This document shows positions 1 through 10,600 of a DNA stretch of 64,000 nt, piece by piece. The DNA is taken from the NCBI RefSeq assembly GCF_001680005.1, contig NC_033565.1, forward strand, positions 1,345,501 through 1,409,500, in the 5' to 3' direction. The position numbers and the translations under genes were made by a program. Source of the stretch: Plasmodium coatneyi. Lineage: Eukaryota > Apicomplexa > Aconoidasida > Haemosporida > Plasmodiidae. Positions within the stretch are counted from its first letter, which is position 1, and every line of letters starts with the position of its first letter. The notes beneath the pieces are model-generated. The model saw only the letters and a program-made list of their open reading frames with translations. It had not been told where the DNA came from and ran no database searches.

Positions 1-304
1 TGGAAAAAACGACCCAAAAAGGGAAAAGGACAGAAAAATATGGGCACGTGGAACGGTCAAAATGTAGGCGGAGTGGCAACTCGGCATGCAATCCCCTCAG
101 CGGAATACACGCTAACGCATTTAATTATTAAAAAAAAAAAAACTAGCCAATTAAGTGGAGAAACGAAAACGGAATGGCTACAACGCGGCATGTGTAACAA
201 AGTGAACTGCCTGATGGTGTGCCCGCCACGCGTTCGAAATGAGTGTAGTAATTCCCTCTATATGGTTGCATCAATGTTGTTTTTTCCTGTGCAGTTGCTT
301 CACG
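1..304. other. 3' flank of PRP5, no gene seen
   Basis: Spacer downstream of the PRP5 stop codon. A run of 12 A's lies near 131. The open frame starting at 40 has no recognisable domain, is interrupted by homopolymer-encoded lysines, and overlaps the end of PRP5 on the other strand, so I do not call it a gene. Confidence 0.6.
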
Positions 305-3300
305 TCACCCCTTGCGGTGCCCCTTCATGTTGCTATTTTGGAGTAACTGGTTAATCATGGAGGTGAACTCATTATGCGCAATTTGCACCTGGTTGTAGTT
401 CGACGCGGTGATTTCAATGTGTAGCGGTTTGGCATCAAGCAGGAAGGTTGTCTTATTCGGCTGATTGGGGTTGGAGTACTGTCCCTTTATCTGGCACCTT
501 GCACCAGACATGTCGGAAATGCGAGAGAGCACCTCCCGGTTGCATATCTTCAGCCGCACGTGCTGCGTATAGTCATTTATGTAGAATTCCTGCATGATGG
601 AGTTGTCCTCCATAACATACGTGTGAGGAATAAAGGGAGAGTATTTTTTCATGTTTCGTGTCCTCATAGAATTTAGAAGCATATTCCTATGAATGTTTTC
701 CGCTTTGGAGTTGCTCTGCAGCTTGCTATCCATTAGTTTTTTTTTCACTTCCTGCTTAACTTTGTTAAAGAGTTGTTGTCTTTCCGTTTCGTTCTTTATA
801 TGTTCGGTTGCCTTGGTGGCTTCCTGTTCGGCCATTTTTTCTATATCAGCTTCCTGCGTGGCGTCTGCATTTTTTTTGACAGTGTTCTGCTGGAGCGCCA
901 CGAAGTTGTAGGTCTTCATCAGCTCATTTATCTGCTTGGCCTTCAGCTTCAGATCCATGGTATCGTTCATTTTTATTCTCTGTATTTCCAGTTCGATTCG
1001 TTTTATTTCGCTTTGTGGGCTGGGTTCTCCCGGCGGGGGTGGTGGCGGTGGTTGTGGATGCCTCTGTTGCGGTTGTTGTTGCGGTTGCTGTTGTGATTGC
1101 TGTTGTGCTTGCTTTGGTGGAGGAACACTTCCCCCCAGGATGGGACTTTCCCCCACTGTGCCTGCCGTTGCTCCTTCTACTTCCCCGTCGGGGGCATCCC
1201 CCTCGAGATGGTTATCCGCCGCCCCGTCTTTGTCCCGCACCAAGCCGAGTTCCCTCTTCGCATTGGCCTTATCCATCTGGAGGCGTGATTTCTCATTCGG
1301 GGTAAACTTGAACCCCTTCCCTTTATACCCCTTCTTCTTCACCTCAGCGTAGTTACTACTTTGGGTATACTCCCTAACGAGTTCCTCCAACTCTATAGGC
1401 ATATCAATCGTTTTGTTCATGTAATATATATTGTTCTTAATGAGGCTGTAGATGTCGTAAGCCTTTGCCTGTTCCTCCGGGGTGACAAAAGTATACGCAT
1501 AACCAATTTTGTTGGATCGACCTGTTCTTCCAACACGATGAATGTAATCCTCTATGTGGTCTGGGCATTCATAATTTATCACCACAATGATATCCTTTAT
1601 GTCTATCCCTCTAGCCATGACTGACGTGGCAATGAGTATCTTGTTTTTGCCCTCTTTGAATGTCTGTAGAGTGAATTCTCTGTCCGCTTGATCTTGTCCT
1701 CCATGCAGAACCAACGTCTTGTAGTCATACTTAAAAAGTTCCAAATATAGCAGATCTGCTTCTAACTGCTTGTTCACAAAAATGAGGATCAACCCGTAGG
1801 TGGTCCAGTCTCCAAGGAGTTTTAGCAATCTATAGATCTTCTGTCTGACCTGTACAACCTCCACAAACTGATAAATGTTGTTGTTCGTTTTGCCCTTTTC
1901 GCCTACAATAATTTCGATCGGTTTGTAGAGCAACTTCTTCGCTAGATTTTGTATATACGTTGGAAAAGTGGCCGATATCATGGCCGTCTGTTTGTCCTTC
2001 CTGCAGTTGTTCAGAATGTTGTGTATTTGAGACTCAAACCCGAGATCCAACAGACGGTCCGCTTCGTCCAAAACGACAAAGGAGACTCTATTCAGATTAG
2101 TTACCTTACAGTTGCTTATCGTTAGGATGTCGATTATACGACCTGGGGTACCAACTAATATTTCCACTCCTCTCTTCAGTGTGTTTAGTTGTGTACCAAT
2201 GTTTGATCCCCCATAGACAGCCAAGATTCGCAGGTTTACCGCTTGGCAGTAGGGTCTCGCTTCACTCTTCACCTGTTTGCTCAGTTCTCTAGTTGGAGTA
2301 AGTACGATGGCTATTGGACCGTCATTATTTCGAAGGGGTGGTTGATGAAGAACGTGTCTAATGAGTGGAAACAAATAGGACAGGGTTTTACCACTACCCG
2401 TTTCTGCAATGGCTATGACGTCCCTCCCACACATTAACGCAGGGATCGTCTGCATCTGTATGCCAAACATTTTTTTAAAATTCTTCCTCTCCAGGATCGG
2501 TAGAATTTTAGATGGCAATCCGCATTGGTAAAAGTACTGCACTGGTCTTGGACAGTTCTTCCCCCTCACGATTATATTTCCGTTGTTCTTCCGGAAGAGG
2601 TCCACGTCGCTGTCCTTCATGTTTGTTATTTCACTTACCTGCACGTAGATGTTTTTTTTTATGGGTAGATACTCCACTTCATCGCGGTTCACTTGAAGCA
2701 GCTTCTTATTCGTTTTTTTCAGGGCATTCGTTTCGACGTTGTATTCACTGTCTTCGCTCAGGTTTTCGATCGCTTCGCTGCTGTCTGCGCTACTATCTGC
2801 CTTGCTTTCCGCATCATGGGGTGCTGACATACCTTTTTCATCGTTCTCCTCCTCGGCTTTCTTCCTCAGCGCTTGCATGAACAACCGGTGGTATTCCTCG
2901 CCGTTCTGGTCGTCTTCCAGGTCGGCGCTTTGGGGTGGCTGCTTATCAGTCTGGTGCATCTGATCATCCGTTTGGTGCATCTGATCATCCGTTTGGTGCA
3001 TCTGGTCATCCACTTGGTGCATCTGGTCATCCGCTTGGTGCACCTCTTCAGTGACTCCCCCCCCTGGCTGCTTTACCCCCTCGAACCGGTGCCGGTTCTC
3101 ATCATAACTGTAGATCTCCTCCAGCGTTATGGCCTGGTTTGGACCCACCGTTTCGCCCTCTACTTCACCGCAGTTCTGTTCCAAGTTTCTCATGAACACT
3201 TCGAGGGGGTCTTCATTATCGTCCCCTGGAGGTGGTTCCTCTGTGGGTTCTTCTCCGATGTCTCCCCTGCTGGGCGAATGGGGAAGCAAGTCTCGACGTG

Positions 3301-4378
3301 TATCACTGTCCTTCTTCCTCTTCCCTAGCATTTTCATCTTCCCCTTCTTCTCCTCCTCATCAGCAGCACTTTCCTCCTCGTCTCCGTCTGGCCTGTCTGC
3401 CACAAACACGTCCAGGTCGAATTTCCTGCCGGCGCTGCTGGTGGACTTGTTAAGGGTAAACTTGGTGGCCTTCGTGTTGACCTTCGTCTCAACCTTAGGG
3501 CTTGCCTCCTCGTTGCCCCTGTTCATGATCCTCTGCGCGAACCGCTTGAGTCGCTCCAGCCTGGAGAGCTTGTTCTCTTCTTCGTGGTTTCGCTCGTCCC
3601 CCCCTTGGACAGCGGTAATGGCCGTAACGACCGCTGTTCCATTTTTATCTCCCCCCTTGGGTCGTTCACCACCACCCTCATTGCTTCCCCTTTTCTTCTT
3701 ATCACTTTGTCTGTCTTTGTGCACCTCCTTCACCGTGCTGTTACTGCGCTCGTCTGACGAGGAGTTGCTTTTTTTTTTCTTCTTCTTCGAATGCTTTTCC
3801 GAGGATTGCTGACGATGGAGGTCTTCCCGTTCGTTCCTCCTTCTGTCACTACTTCCGTCGTCACTTCTCTCCTCACTGGTGCTGCGTTTCCTTGACCTCC
3901 TCCTTTTCGCAGCGTCTTCTGGATGCCTTCCGCTGCTTACTCGGTGCCTGCCTCTGCCATTTCTGCGGTCTTTGTGTTCGTCTTCTTCGTCACTGCTGTT
4001 GTGGAGGTGTTCTTTCCTCTTGGATTTTTTGGGGCGCTCCTCGGGGGACCTGTCTCTGCGGTGGTCCCTGGAGCGGTCACGGGATCGGTCCCTATCCCGC
4101 TCTCGTTGGTTATATTTTTCTCGATCTCGATCACGCCTTATCCGGTCACCCCACTGTTCCCTCAGGCGCTCCCTATAGGATTGCATATCCCTACGATAGT
4201 TTGCTTCCTCCTCGTCATCGTCGTCTTCCAGCGGCCTGGCTCTTTTGTGGGTCCCCTCCTCGTGGTGCTCCTTCTTCCTTTCATGGTTATCATATCGACT
4301 GTTGCTTCGCCTCCGCTTGCTGCTACTGGAGATGCTGTTGTACTTGTCCTTTCTGTAATGGTCGTAGTAGTCACTCAT
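305..4378 (-). CDS. PRP5: Pre-mRNA-processing ATP-dependent RNA helicase PRP5 (DEAD box)
   Basis: Single-exon 1357-residue protein with an ATG at 4376-4378. The first 600 residues are charged and rich in Arg-Ser, Arg-Asp, Lys and Glu, as in splicing factors. A heptad array (MHQTDDQ-like, five units) lies near 2940-3045. The helicase core spans about residues 630-960: Walker A AETGSGKT (near residue 657), PTRELS, GTPGRIID, the DEAD box in VLDEADRLLD (near 770), SAT, ARGIDIKD and HRVGRTGR (near 946). The C-terminal 400 residues contain a Gln/Pro-rich tract followed by a conserved tail. PRP5 (human DDX46) remodels the U2 snRNP during branch-site recognition; that role is family knowledge. The combination of RS-like N-terminus, DEAD core and long C-terminal domain fits PRP5 better than other DEAD proteins. 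Confidence 0.9.
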   Translation of the reverse strand: MSDYYDHYRKDKYNSISSSSKRRRSNSRYDNHERKKEHHEEGTHKRARPLEDDDDEEEANYRRDMQSYRERLREQWGDRIRRDRDREKYNQRERDRDRSRDRSRDHRRDRSPEERPKKSKRKEHLHNSSDEEDEHKDRRNGRGRHRVSSGRHPEDAAKRRRSRKRSTSEERSDDGSSDRRRNEREDLHRQQSSEKHSKKKKKKSNSSSDERSNSTVKEVHKDRQSDKKKRGSNEGGGERPKGGDKNGTAVVTAITAVQGGDERNHEEENKLSRLERLKRFAQRIMNRGNEEASPKVETKVNTKATKFTLNKSTSSAGRKFDLDVFVADRPDGDEEESAADEEEKKGKMKMLGKRKKDSDTRRDLLPHSPSRGDIGEEPTEEPPPGDDNEDPLEVFMRNLEQNCGEVEGETVGPNQAITLEEIYSYDENRHRFEGVKQPGGGVTEEVHQADDQMHQVDDQMHQTDDQMHQTDDQMHQTDKQPPQSADLEDDQNGEEYHRLFMQALRKKAEEENDEKGMSAPHDAESKADSSADSSEAIENLSEDSEYNVETNALKKTNKKLLQVNRDEVEYLPIKKNIYVQVSEITNMKDSDVDLFRKNNGNIIVRGKNCPRPVQYFYQCGLPSKILPILERKNFKKMFGIQMQTIPALMCGRDVIAIAETGSGKTLSYLFPLIRHVLHQPPLRNNDGPIAIVLTPTRELSKQVKSEARPYCQAVNLRILAVYGGSNIGTQLNTLKRGVEILVGTPGRIIDILTISNCKVTNLNRVSFVVLDEADRLLDLGFESQIHNILNNCRKDKQTAMISATFPTYIQNLAKKLLYKPIEIIVGEKGKTNNNIYQFVEVVQVRQKIYRLLKLLGDWTTYGLILIFVNKQLEADLLYLELFKYDYKTLVLHGGQDQADREFTLQTFKEGKNKILIATSVMARGIDIKDIIVVINYECPDHIEDYIHRVGRTGRSNKIGYAYTFVTPEEQAKAYDIYSLIKNNIYYMNKTIDMPIELEELVREYTQSSNYAEVKKKGYKGKGFKFTPNEKSRLQMDKANAKRELGLVRDKDGAADNHLEGDAPDGEVEGATAGTVGESPILGGSVPPPKQAQQQSQQQPQQQPQQRHPQPPPPPPPGEPSPQSEIKRIELEIQRIKMNDTMDLKLKAKQINELMKTYNFVALQQNTVKKNADATQEADIEKMAEQEATKATEHIKNETERQQLFNKVKQEVKKKLMDSKLQSNSKAENIHRNMLLNSMRTRNMKKYSPFIPHTYVMEDNSIMQEFYINDYTQHVRLKICNREVLSRISDMSGARCQIKGQYSNPNQPNKTTFLLDAKPLHIEITASNYNQVQIAHNEFTSMINQLLQNSNMKGHRKG

Positions 4379-4939
4379 CTTGGGGGAAGTCTACATGGGG
4401 GGCGTCACAATTGTTTGGGTGGTCCTTGTCACAGATGAGCGTGTGTTCTTCTTCCCTTGGATGGGATACTCTCTCTCTCCTGCTCGAAGCGGCAAGCATG
4501 CAGAGGTATCTCCGAACTGATCAACGGTTAGAAACAATTACTTGCAAACAAATCAGGGCGTGTTCATCACACGTCCACGGTTAGGTGAGAAAATCACTTC
4601 CCCAGGCAGCTGCTCAGGTGCAGAAATCAGCACAACACACACGTGTTGTTTGTGCGAATCGTTCATGCAAGGATAGGGAAGCCAATAGCAGAAAAAAAAA
4701 CACCTTCACATAAATGACCATACAGGGGAGCTAATCCCCATGTGGCCATGAGAGATGACGTAGTTCCAAGAGGTACTTCTCTCATGTCATCCCACATAGG
4801 GTCATCTTCATTTTCCGTTTCTTTTTTTTTCTCCTACTTTACTAAAGAACGATGATAATGGTGGTGTATATTTATGCAAACGCAGGGGTATACTCGTATG
4901 GTACATATTTCCACCCGTCGCCGCGCAGGTTAGGGTAAT

Positions 4940-4977
<38 letters not shown>

Positions 4978-6128
4978 GTGAGGACCGCTACCTGTAGTCA
5001 GCGTAGTGCGAAGTACGTTACTATTTTTTACTGCCTTTCGGCGAGTTCGCTTTTTTCACGTCGACATGGAAGAAGCAAGTCAATAGGTTCACACATGCAC
5101 GAACTGCAGAACGTTTGTGGTGTCGTGTTTAGGCCCCTCCTACGCGCGTTAACTGACACTACATAGAGAGAAAAAAAAAAGCAAAACAGGGAATATATAT
5201 AAATAACGCCGTCATTGTTTGGTAGGACGTGCATCCCATATCAGATAAAAAAAAAAATGCATAGAGGAGGAAATTCTCCCTTTTTCACCACTCCGATGTA
5301 TGCCTTTTCCCGACGTGGCATTTACATACATTGGGCACATTTGGGTATTTTTTTTTTTCACCTCCCCAGGGAGCAAGCTAAAATGGGAGTTGCTTTTCCT
5401 AACCATCCGCAAAATGCTGCAGCGGAAAGTTGTTAGAGTGACAAAAAAAAAGTGAAGACGTTACGTGTGATGCGCCACAAGGAAGTTCCCTTTGGTGACT
5501 CCATCGGAAATGCACAATTCGGCTCAAATCCTTTTTGCTAACCGTCTTCACATCAAATGCGAAAGAAAAAAAAAATTAATTAATGGACGGTCTAGCAGTT
5601 TGCTTTTGTAGCTTTGCTGAGAAATGAAAAACAAAAAGGGGGGGGCGTACCGTTAGGAATGGAGAAAGGGCCAACCACATTATTCTGCACCCCCCCCTAT
5701 GAAAAAAAAAAAAAGGCACACCAAAAGCAATTATACACAAATGACGGAACAATTAACAGAAAAAAATTGAATTAACTTTAAAGAGAGAAAACATACATGT
5801 GTGCACACGCCGCGAAAACGACTCTTCAGTTGCCGAACGGGGGGAAGTCAGTCCCCCCAGATGGACTCTGTGCTCGTTGCACGTGTTCTTCCAACTATTC
5901 CCACTTGTCTTAAACATTACAAACAAATGAGAGGTGCCTGTGTGTGTGGGAGGATCCAAAAGGAGGGAAGATATGACAACACTCCGAGTTACTGCTGGTT
6001 CGTCTTTCACAAAATTGGCGCTGCACCACGTTTTTCCTTTTTTCTGCACGTTGTTACATGTGTCCTTCCGGTCGGTGGGTATGTTCACCTCTCCACAATG
6101 ATCCCCTTTTTGTTTCCCTGCAAATGTT
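4379..6128. other. Spacer between PRP5 and the zinc-knuckle gene
   Basis: 1.75 kb upstream of PRP5 and downstream of the next minus-strand gene. It contains a run of about 32 T's at 4941-4972, several shorter A/T runs and a compound stem-loop at 4741-4796 listed separately. Open frames here (for example 5753-6193 on the minus strand) lack domains and codon regularity. I see no convincing gene. Confidence 0.55.
4741..4796. other. Compound inverted repeat (possible stem-loop)
   Basis: Three nested complementary arm pairs are visible. TGTGG (4741-4745) pairs with CCACA (4792-4796). CATGAGAG (4747-4754) pairs with CTCTCATG (4779-4786). AGTTCC (4762-4767) pairs with GGTACT (4772-4777) with one mismatch, closing on a four-base AAGA loop. 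It lies about 365 bp upstream of the PRP5 ATG. It could be chance, part of the PRP5 leader or an unannotated structured RNA; nothing decides between these. Confidence 0.3.
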
Positions 6129-6869
6129 TCACGTGATTGATGAGCTCCTCCCCCTGTGGCGTTTTTCCCGCACACCTTCGTTGTCCGTTTCACTCCTCCT
6201 CCTTTTCCTCTTCTCCTTCTTTTTCACGTTTGGTTTGTTGCGGTCCCTGCTGCTGTGACGACGGCGTTCCGCTTTGTCCTTGTCCCTCCGTTTTGCGTGT
6301 TTGCGGGATCGCTTCTCCTCGTCGTGGGGTCTTCTCTCCTCTTTGCGGGATCGTCTCTCCCGTTTGTCCCTTCGCTTTTCGCGTTTGCGCTTGTGCTTCC
6401 TCTTCTTCTTCTTCTTCGTTTCGCGTTCCGAGTCTTCACTGTCCCGCCCATCATCACTGCTGCCTTCGCTACTGTCACTATCGCTGACGATGCCCAGGTT
6501 GCGGCGCTCCTTCAGGTCGTCCTCCGCCTCCTCCTTTATGTCGTTCTGGAAGTTTAGCTTTTCCAGGCTTATCAGATTTCTGCACTGGTAGGGCAAGTGA
6601 CCTATATGATTGCACAGGGTGCACGCCCCGGGGATCGTAGCGGAAGCAGTGCCGGTTAATCTGGCCAAACTGAACAGGCTCTTGGCCTTCTCATTGATTT
6701 CTTCATTCGTCTCTTCCTTTTTTTTCAGCTCCCTTTTGCTTATCTCCTCGACGGACGCGTAAGGATCATACCCAACTGAATTTTTCCATATGTCTGATGT
6801 TTTGAGGGAGGCCGAAACGGGGAGTCTGTTGTCAGGGGGCATCCTGACTCTCCCAGCTTTGCTTGGCAT
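6129..6869 (-). CDS. Zinc-knuckle SR-like protein (SREK1IP1-like)
   Basis: 246-residue single-exon protein with ATG at 6867-6869. Residues 83-96 form one CCHC zinc knuckle with spacing C83-x2-C86-x4-H91-x4-C96, directly followed by a CRNLISLEKLNF stretch. The remaining C-terminal 130 residues are a Ser/Asp patch followed by Lys/Arg/Glu/Asp repeats with RRRS/SSRDR elements. A single knuckle plus a basic low-complexity tail is the layout of the small human splicing-associated protein SREK1IP1, so a role with nuclear RNA or spliceosome components is likely. That role is inferred from architecture only. It lies on the same strand as PRP5 and is divergent from the RCC1 gene. Confidence 0.75.
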   Translation of the reverse strand: MPSKAGRVRMPPDNRLPVSASLKTSDIWKNSVGYDPYASVEEISKRELKKKEETNEEINEKAKSLFSLARLTGTASATIPGACTLCNHIGHLPYQCRNLISLEKLNFQNDIKEEAEDDLKERRNLGIVSDSDSSEGSSDDGRDSEDSERETKKKKKRKHKRKREKRRDKRERRSRKEERRPHDEEKRSRKHAKRRDKDKAERRRHSSRDRNKPNVKKKEKRKRRRSETDNEGVREKRHRGRSSSIT

Positions 6870-7683
6870 GTTTTCTCCAAAGCGAAGGAAGGAGGGGATT
6901 GAAAAGGAAAGGTGGGCTAGCCCTGGTGGAATTATGTATACCCCCTTTACATAGTATCTCCTGGATGCGGGAATTCTCGTCCCGCAATGCTAGCGGGATC
7001 GCCTTTTTTTTTCTGCTTTTAAAAGGTGAGGATTGTGAAGAGAAAAGGCGTGTTGTTTGACAAGCATACTAAGCATTTGCTCGTCCTCGGATTGGAAGCG
7101 TTTTTTTTTTTTTTTTTCTGGAGGTACCCACTAGCGGGGTCCGCAGGGATGTAAATGTATTCATAATACAGGCATGTTGCTACATTTGCCTGTTTTTTTT
7201 TTTTTTTTTTTTTTTTTCTGCTGTGCAGGTTGCCAACTAGGTGCGAAAGGAAAATCCGCGGGGAGAAAAAATCGGCGCGTTGTTCCCGCGTGGGGGGAGG
7301 GGGCGTGCGTGTTGCCCGAAAAGGAGAAACAACAAAAAAGAAAAAAACAGGCAAATGTAGCAACTTGCGTGTATTATGCATACAATCACGTGTGCACATT
7401 TGCATTATTTTATTATTTATTATTTTTTTTTTTCCTCTTTTTGTCGATATGCCCACGAAGGATAGTTGGAAGGACTAGACAAAAAGGGGGTAGAAGAACC
7501 ACGTGCAGGGCCATCGCAGCGGCAATGCGAACTGGACCAGAAAAAAATTAACTCCACAGGGATGGGACGAACTGCGTTGCCAGTCAGCTGTTTCAGCAGT
7601 CGTTTCAGCAGCCGTTTCAGCAGTCGTTTGAGCAACCCGTCTGGAGTGACCGCCCGAGTGACCGCCTGAGTGACCGCTTCAAG
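6870..7683. promoter_or_regulatory. Divergent promoter region, zinc-knuckle gene and RCC1 gene
   Basis: 814 bp shared upstream region of two divergently transcribed genes. It holds T runs of about 17 (near 7101) and 25 (near 7192) bases, an AT-rich patch around 7405-7435, and two adjacent 12-bp tandem arrays directly before the RCC1 ATG (listed separately). No core promoter motif can be assigned with confidence. Confidence 0.5.
7591..7679 (+). repeat. Two adjacent 12-bp tandem arrays before the RCC1 start
   Basis: 7591-7638 holds four units of TTTCAGCAGTCG with small changes. 7644-7679 holds three units of GAGTGACCGCCC-like sequence. Both have a 12-bp period and both are open in the frame of the downstream ATG at 7684, where they would encode FQQS/FQQP repeats and then SDR(P/L) repeats. 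The same-frame stop upstream is TAA at 7549-7551, and no ATG occurs between them. They are either untranslated leader or part of an N-terminal extension supplied by an upstream exon. Confidence 0.7.
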
Positions 7684-10600
7684 ATGAATGCACAGGGCGA
7701 AGAGGAAAGCGAATCTGAGAAGTACATTTTCAGCTTCGCGCCGAAAGTGAGTGCCGGGTTAGACCATTTCGCATGCGTTGGGTATTATAAGAACAAGCCA
7801 ACTGTGTTCTGCTGGGGAGGGAATACGAGCAACCAGTTAGGGGTAGGTATTAACACAAGGGAGTGCAAAGAACCCACACCGGTTCCATTCTTCGAAGATT
7901 TGTTTGTCTCCTCTGTGTGCTGTACCTATTACTGCACATTCGTTTTAGCTAAGAGGAATGCATTCGATGTGGGGTGTTCTGTGTACTCCTTCGGGAAGGG
8001 CAACAATGGGTTGCTGGGGTTTAGGAAGAAGAGGATTGTTCCTTCGAAACGGGTAGATACGCATGCGGGGGGGAAGGAGAAGCTACTGCAGAAGCTGAAC
8101 AAGAAGGTGGACCAAACGTTGTTGGACGCGTTTGGGGTTAGCAAGGGGAGGGAGCCATCTCCCCCAGTGGGGCATAGTAACAACCGTAGCGATGGTAGCA
8201 ATGGTGGTGACAGTAGCCGTGGTGGTGACAATAGAAGTGGTGGTGATCGTAGCGGAGATGACTTGCTCCACTTTGACGTAGAAAACATTTCGAGTGAAGA
8301 GGGTTCTGTTGGGGAAGCAGCTCTGGGGGAGGACCCCTCTGAGAAGGCAGACTGGTTTACCCCCGTACCCATGAAGGTGAAGTTCCAGGAACGCACGAAG
8401 ATTAAATTCATATCCTGTGGGGATATGCACACATTGGCAATATGCACCAGGGGGTACCTGTACGGCTGGGGGAGTAACGCCTTTGGGTGCGTCGGGAATG
8501 GAACAAATGCGAATGTATACGAACCGGTTCGTATCTCTCTGGAGGGAAGAAAAGAAGCGGGTGTAGGGGATCAGCTTGGAGGAAGTCAAAGGGTGAATCA
8601 TACTACCTTTCCGAATGAACCCAACCGAAACGTCATCATTCACTGCTCCGCCGGGGGAAAGCACAGCCTGGCATGCACCCTCCGTGGGGACATCTACAGC
8701 TGGGGTTATGGGGCAAACGGGCGGCTCGGGTTTGGAAATATTCAAAGTTACAACAGACCACAGCTGGTGAAGGCGCTCCACAAGAGGAAGCGAATCATTT
8801 ATGTCTGTGCAGGGAAGTCTCACTCAGGGTGCATAGATGCAGAGAACAATGTATACACATGGGGGAATGGAAAATATTTTAAGCTCGGTCATGGAGATGA
8901 GAACGATGTGTTAATTCCGAAGAGGTTGGAATATTTGTGTTCCTCCAGGAAGACGTTCATGCTATCCTTTGGTACCTTTAATTCCTTAGCGTTAAGTGCA
9001 AAGGGGGATGTATTCCTGTGGGGTGTTTTTACGCAAGTAAAAAGGGGATCCTCTTCCTACACGTGTAAGATCCCAAAGAAGGTTAATACGAATTATAAGT
9101 GCTTGTCTGTGCATGCATCTGTGTACTTATCGCTCGGGGTGACTGTGGTAGGGGATCTAATCGTGTTGGGAGATTGCAGTCGAATCATTGCACCTGGAGG
9201 GAGTGACGGCCCCTCCAATGCAATGTTAAAGGGTAAGCATGGAGGAGATTCGGACTCTGCAGACAGCAACGTAGATGTGCTGAACCACCTCATTGGAAGG
9301 GAAGCAAACTGGATCGATCACCTGAACAGGAACAACGAATTCCCAGTTAGGTATGTAAAGGAGTTACGAGGGAAGGTACACATAAAAGATATCCTTAGGA
9401 CGTTCTACATGCTAGACAAGGAATCCTCCCCCTCTAGGGGGGGTGAACAACTCAGGTGGGATGACGAGAGAAACCTCTATGGTGACGATGCAACGGAGGG
9501 AACGTTTCCAAAGAAAGGACTCATCATCAGATCTAAGGTTAAGATGATCGATGGAAGTGAACACTTTAGTGTGTTCCTGTTACAGAGTGGGAAGATATAC
9601 ACTTCTGGGGTTAATAAAAATGGAGAGCTAGCCAATGGAGAGTACAACGTAGGGAAGAAATTTTCCATTCCTATTACGGTGGAAGTATGTGTGAACAGAA
9701 TAGTGAAAATAGCATGTGGATATAATTACACCTTAGCGTTGAATGAAAGGGGGCTAGTCTACGGATGGGGGAAGAACGATAAAAGCCAACTCGGCATAGG
9801 AGTAATAAAGGACTGCTACGAACCAGTGCACATAAAATCGCTGAGCAAAGTCATCGATGTGTATGCGGGACATGACCATAGCGCTTGTATAGTGAACAAT
9901 ACATTCGATGAAAATGCACTGAAAGAGAACTCCAACGAGTTTGACCTGGAGGAGGAAAACCTTCTCCAACAGGGAGAGTTATACACCTGGGGGAATGCAG
10001 AAAGCGGGAAGGTAGGACTAGGGGCGGACTACACACAGGGGGCCATACTCCTTCCAAGAAGAATTAACCTAACGAACAAGGTACACAGATGTTCCCTAGG
10101 GAATAGTCACACGTTAATATTAACCAATTCGAATGAGTTGTACGTATGTGGTAGTGCAATTAGTGGGAAGTTAGGTCTAACGGATGTCGGTACAAGTTAC
10201 ATGGTCAGTTCGCCGAGGAAGGTTTACATAGATCCCAGCATCTACGTCAAAGAAATGGTTGCAGGAGCGACCTACAGTATGGTACTCTCCATGGATGGGT
10301 TCATCTACCTATGGGGGGAGTTCATAAAAAATGAAGTGTCTTCCGAAGTACCAATGTTGTATTCGCAGATAAGTAACGTCAAGCATATCATCGGTGGGAA
10401 GGACAAACACGTTCTGTTCCACACGTATGACAATAAGCTTTTCGGATTGGGTGACAACACACACATGCAGATACTGCATGACGTGAAGGAGACAAGCATA
10501 CGTGGGAGACCCAAACTGATTCCCTACTTTATGAGAGATAGAAACATAGAAACAGCATACTCATTTAAGAACGCAACCTTCGTGCAGTTGGAAGGAACCT

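Noticed and set aside
3892..4584. Long + strand frames opposite the PRP5 N-terminus
   Set aside because: Shadow frames caused by low-complexity RS/RD codons on the minus strand.
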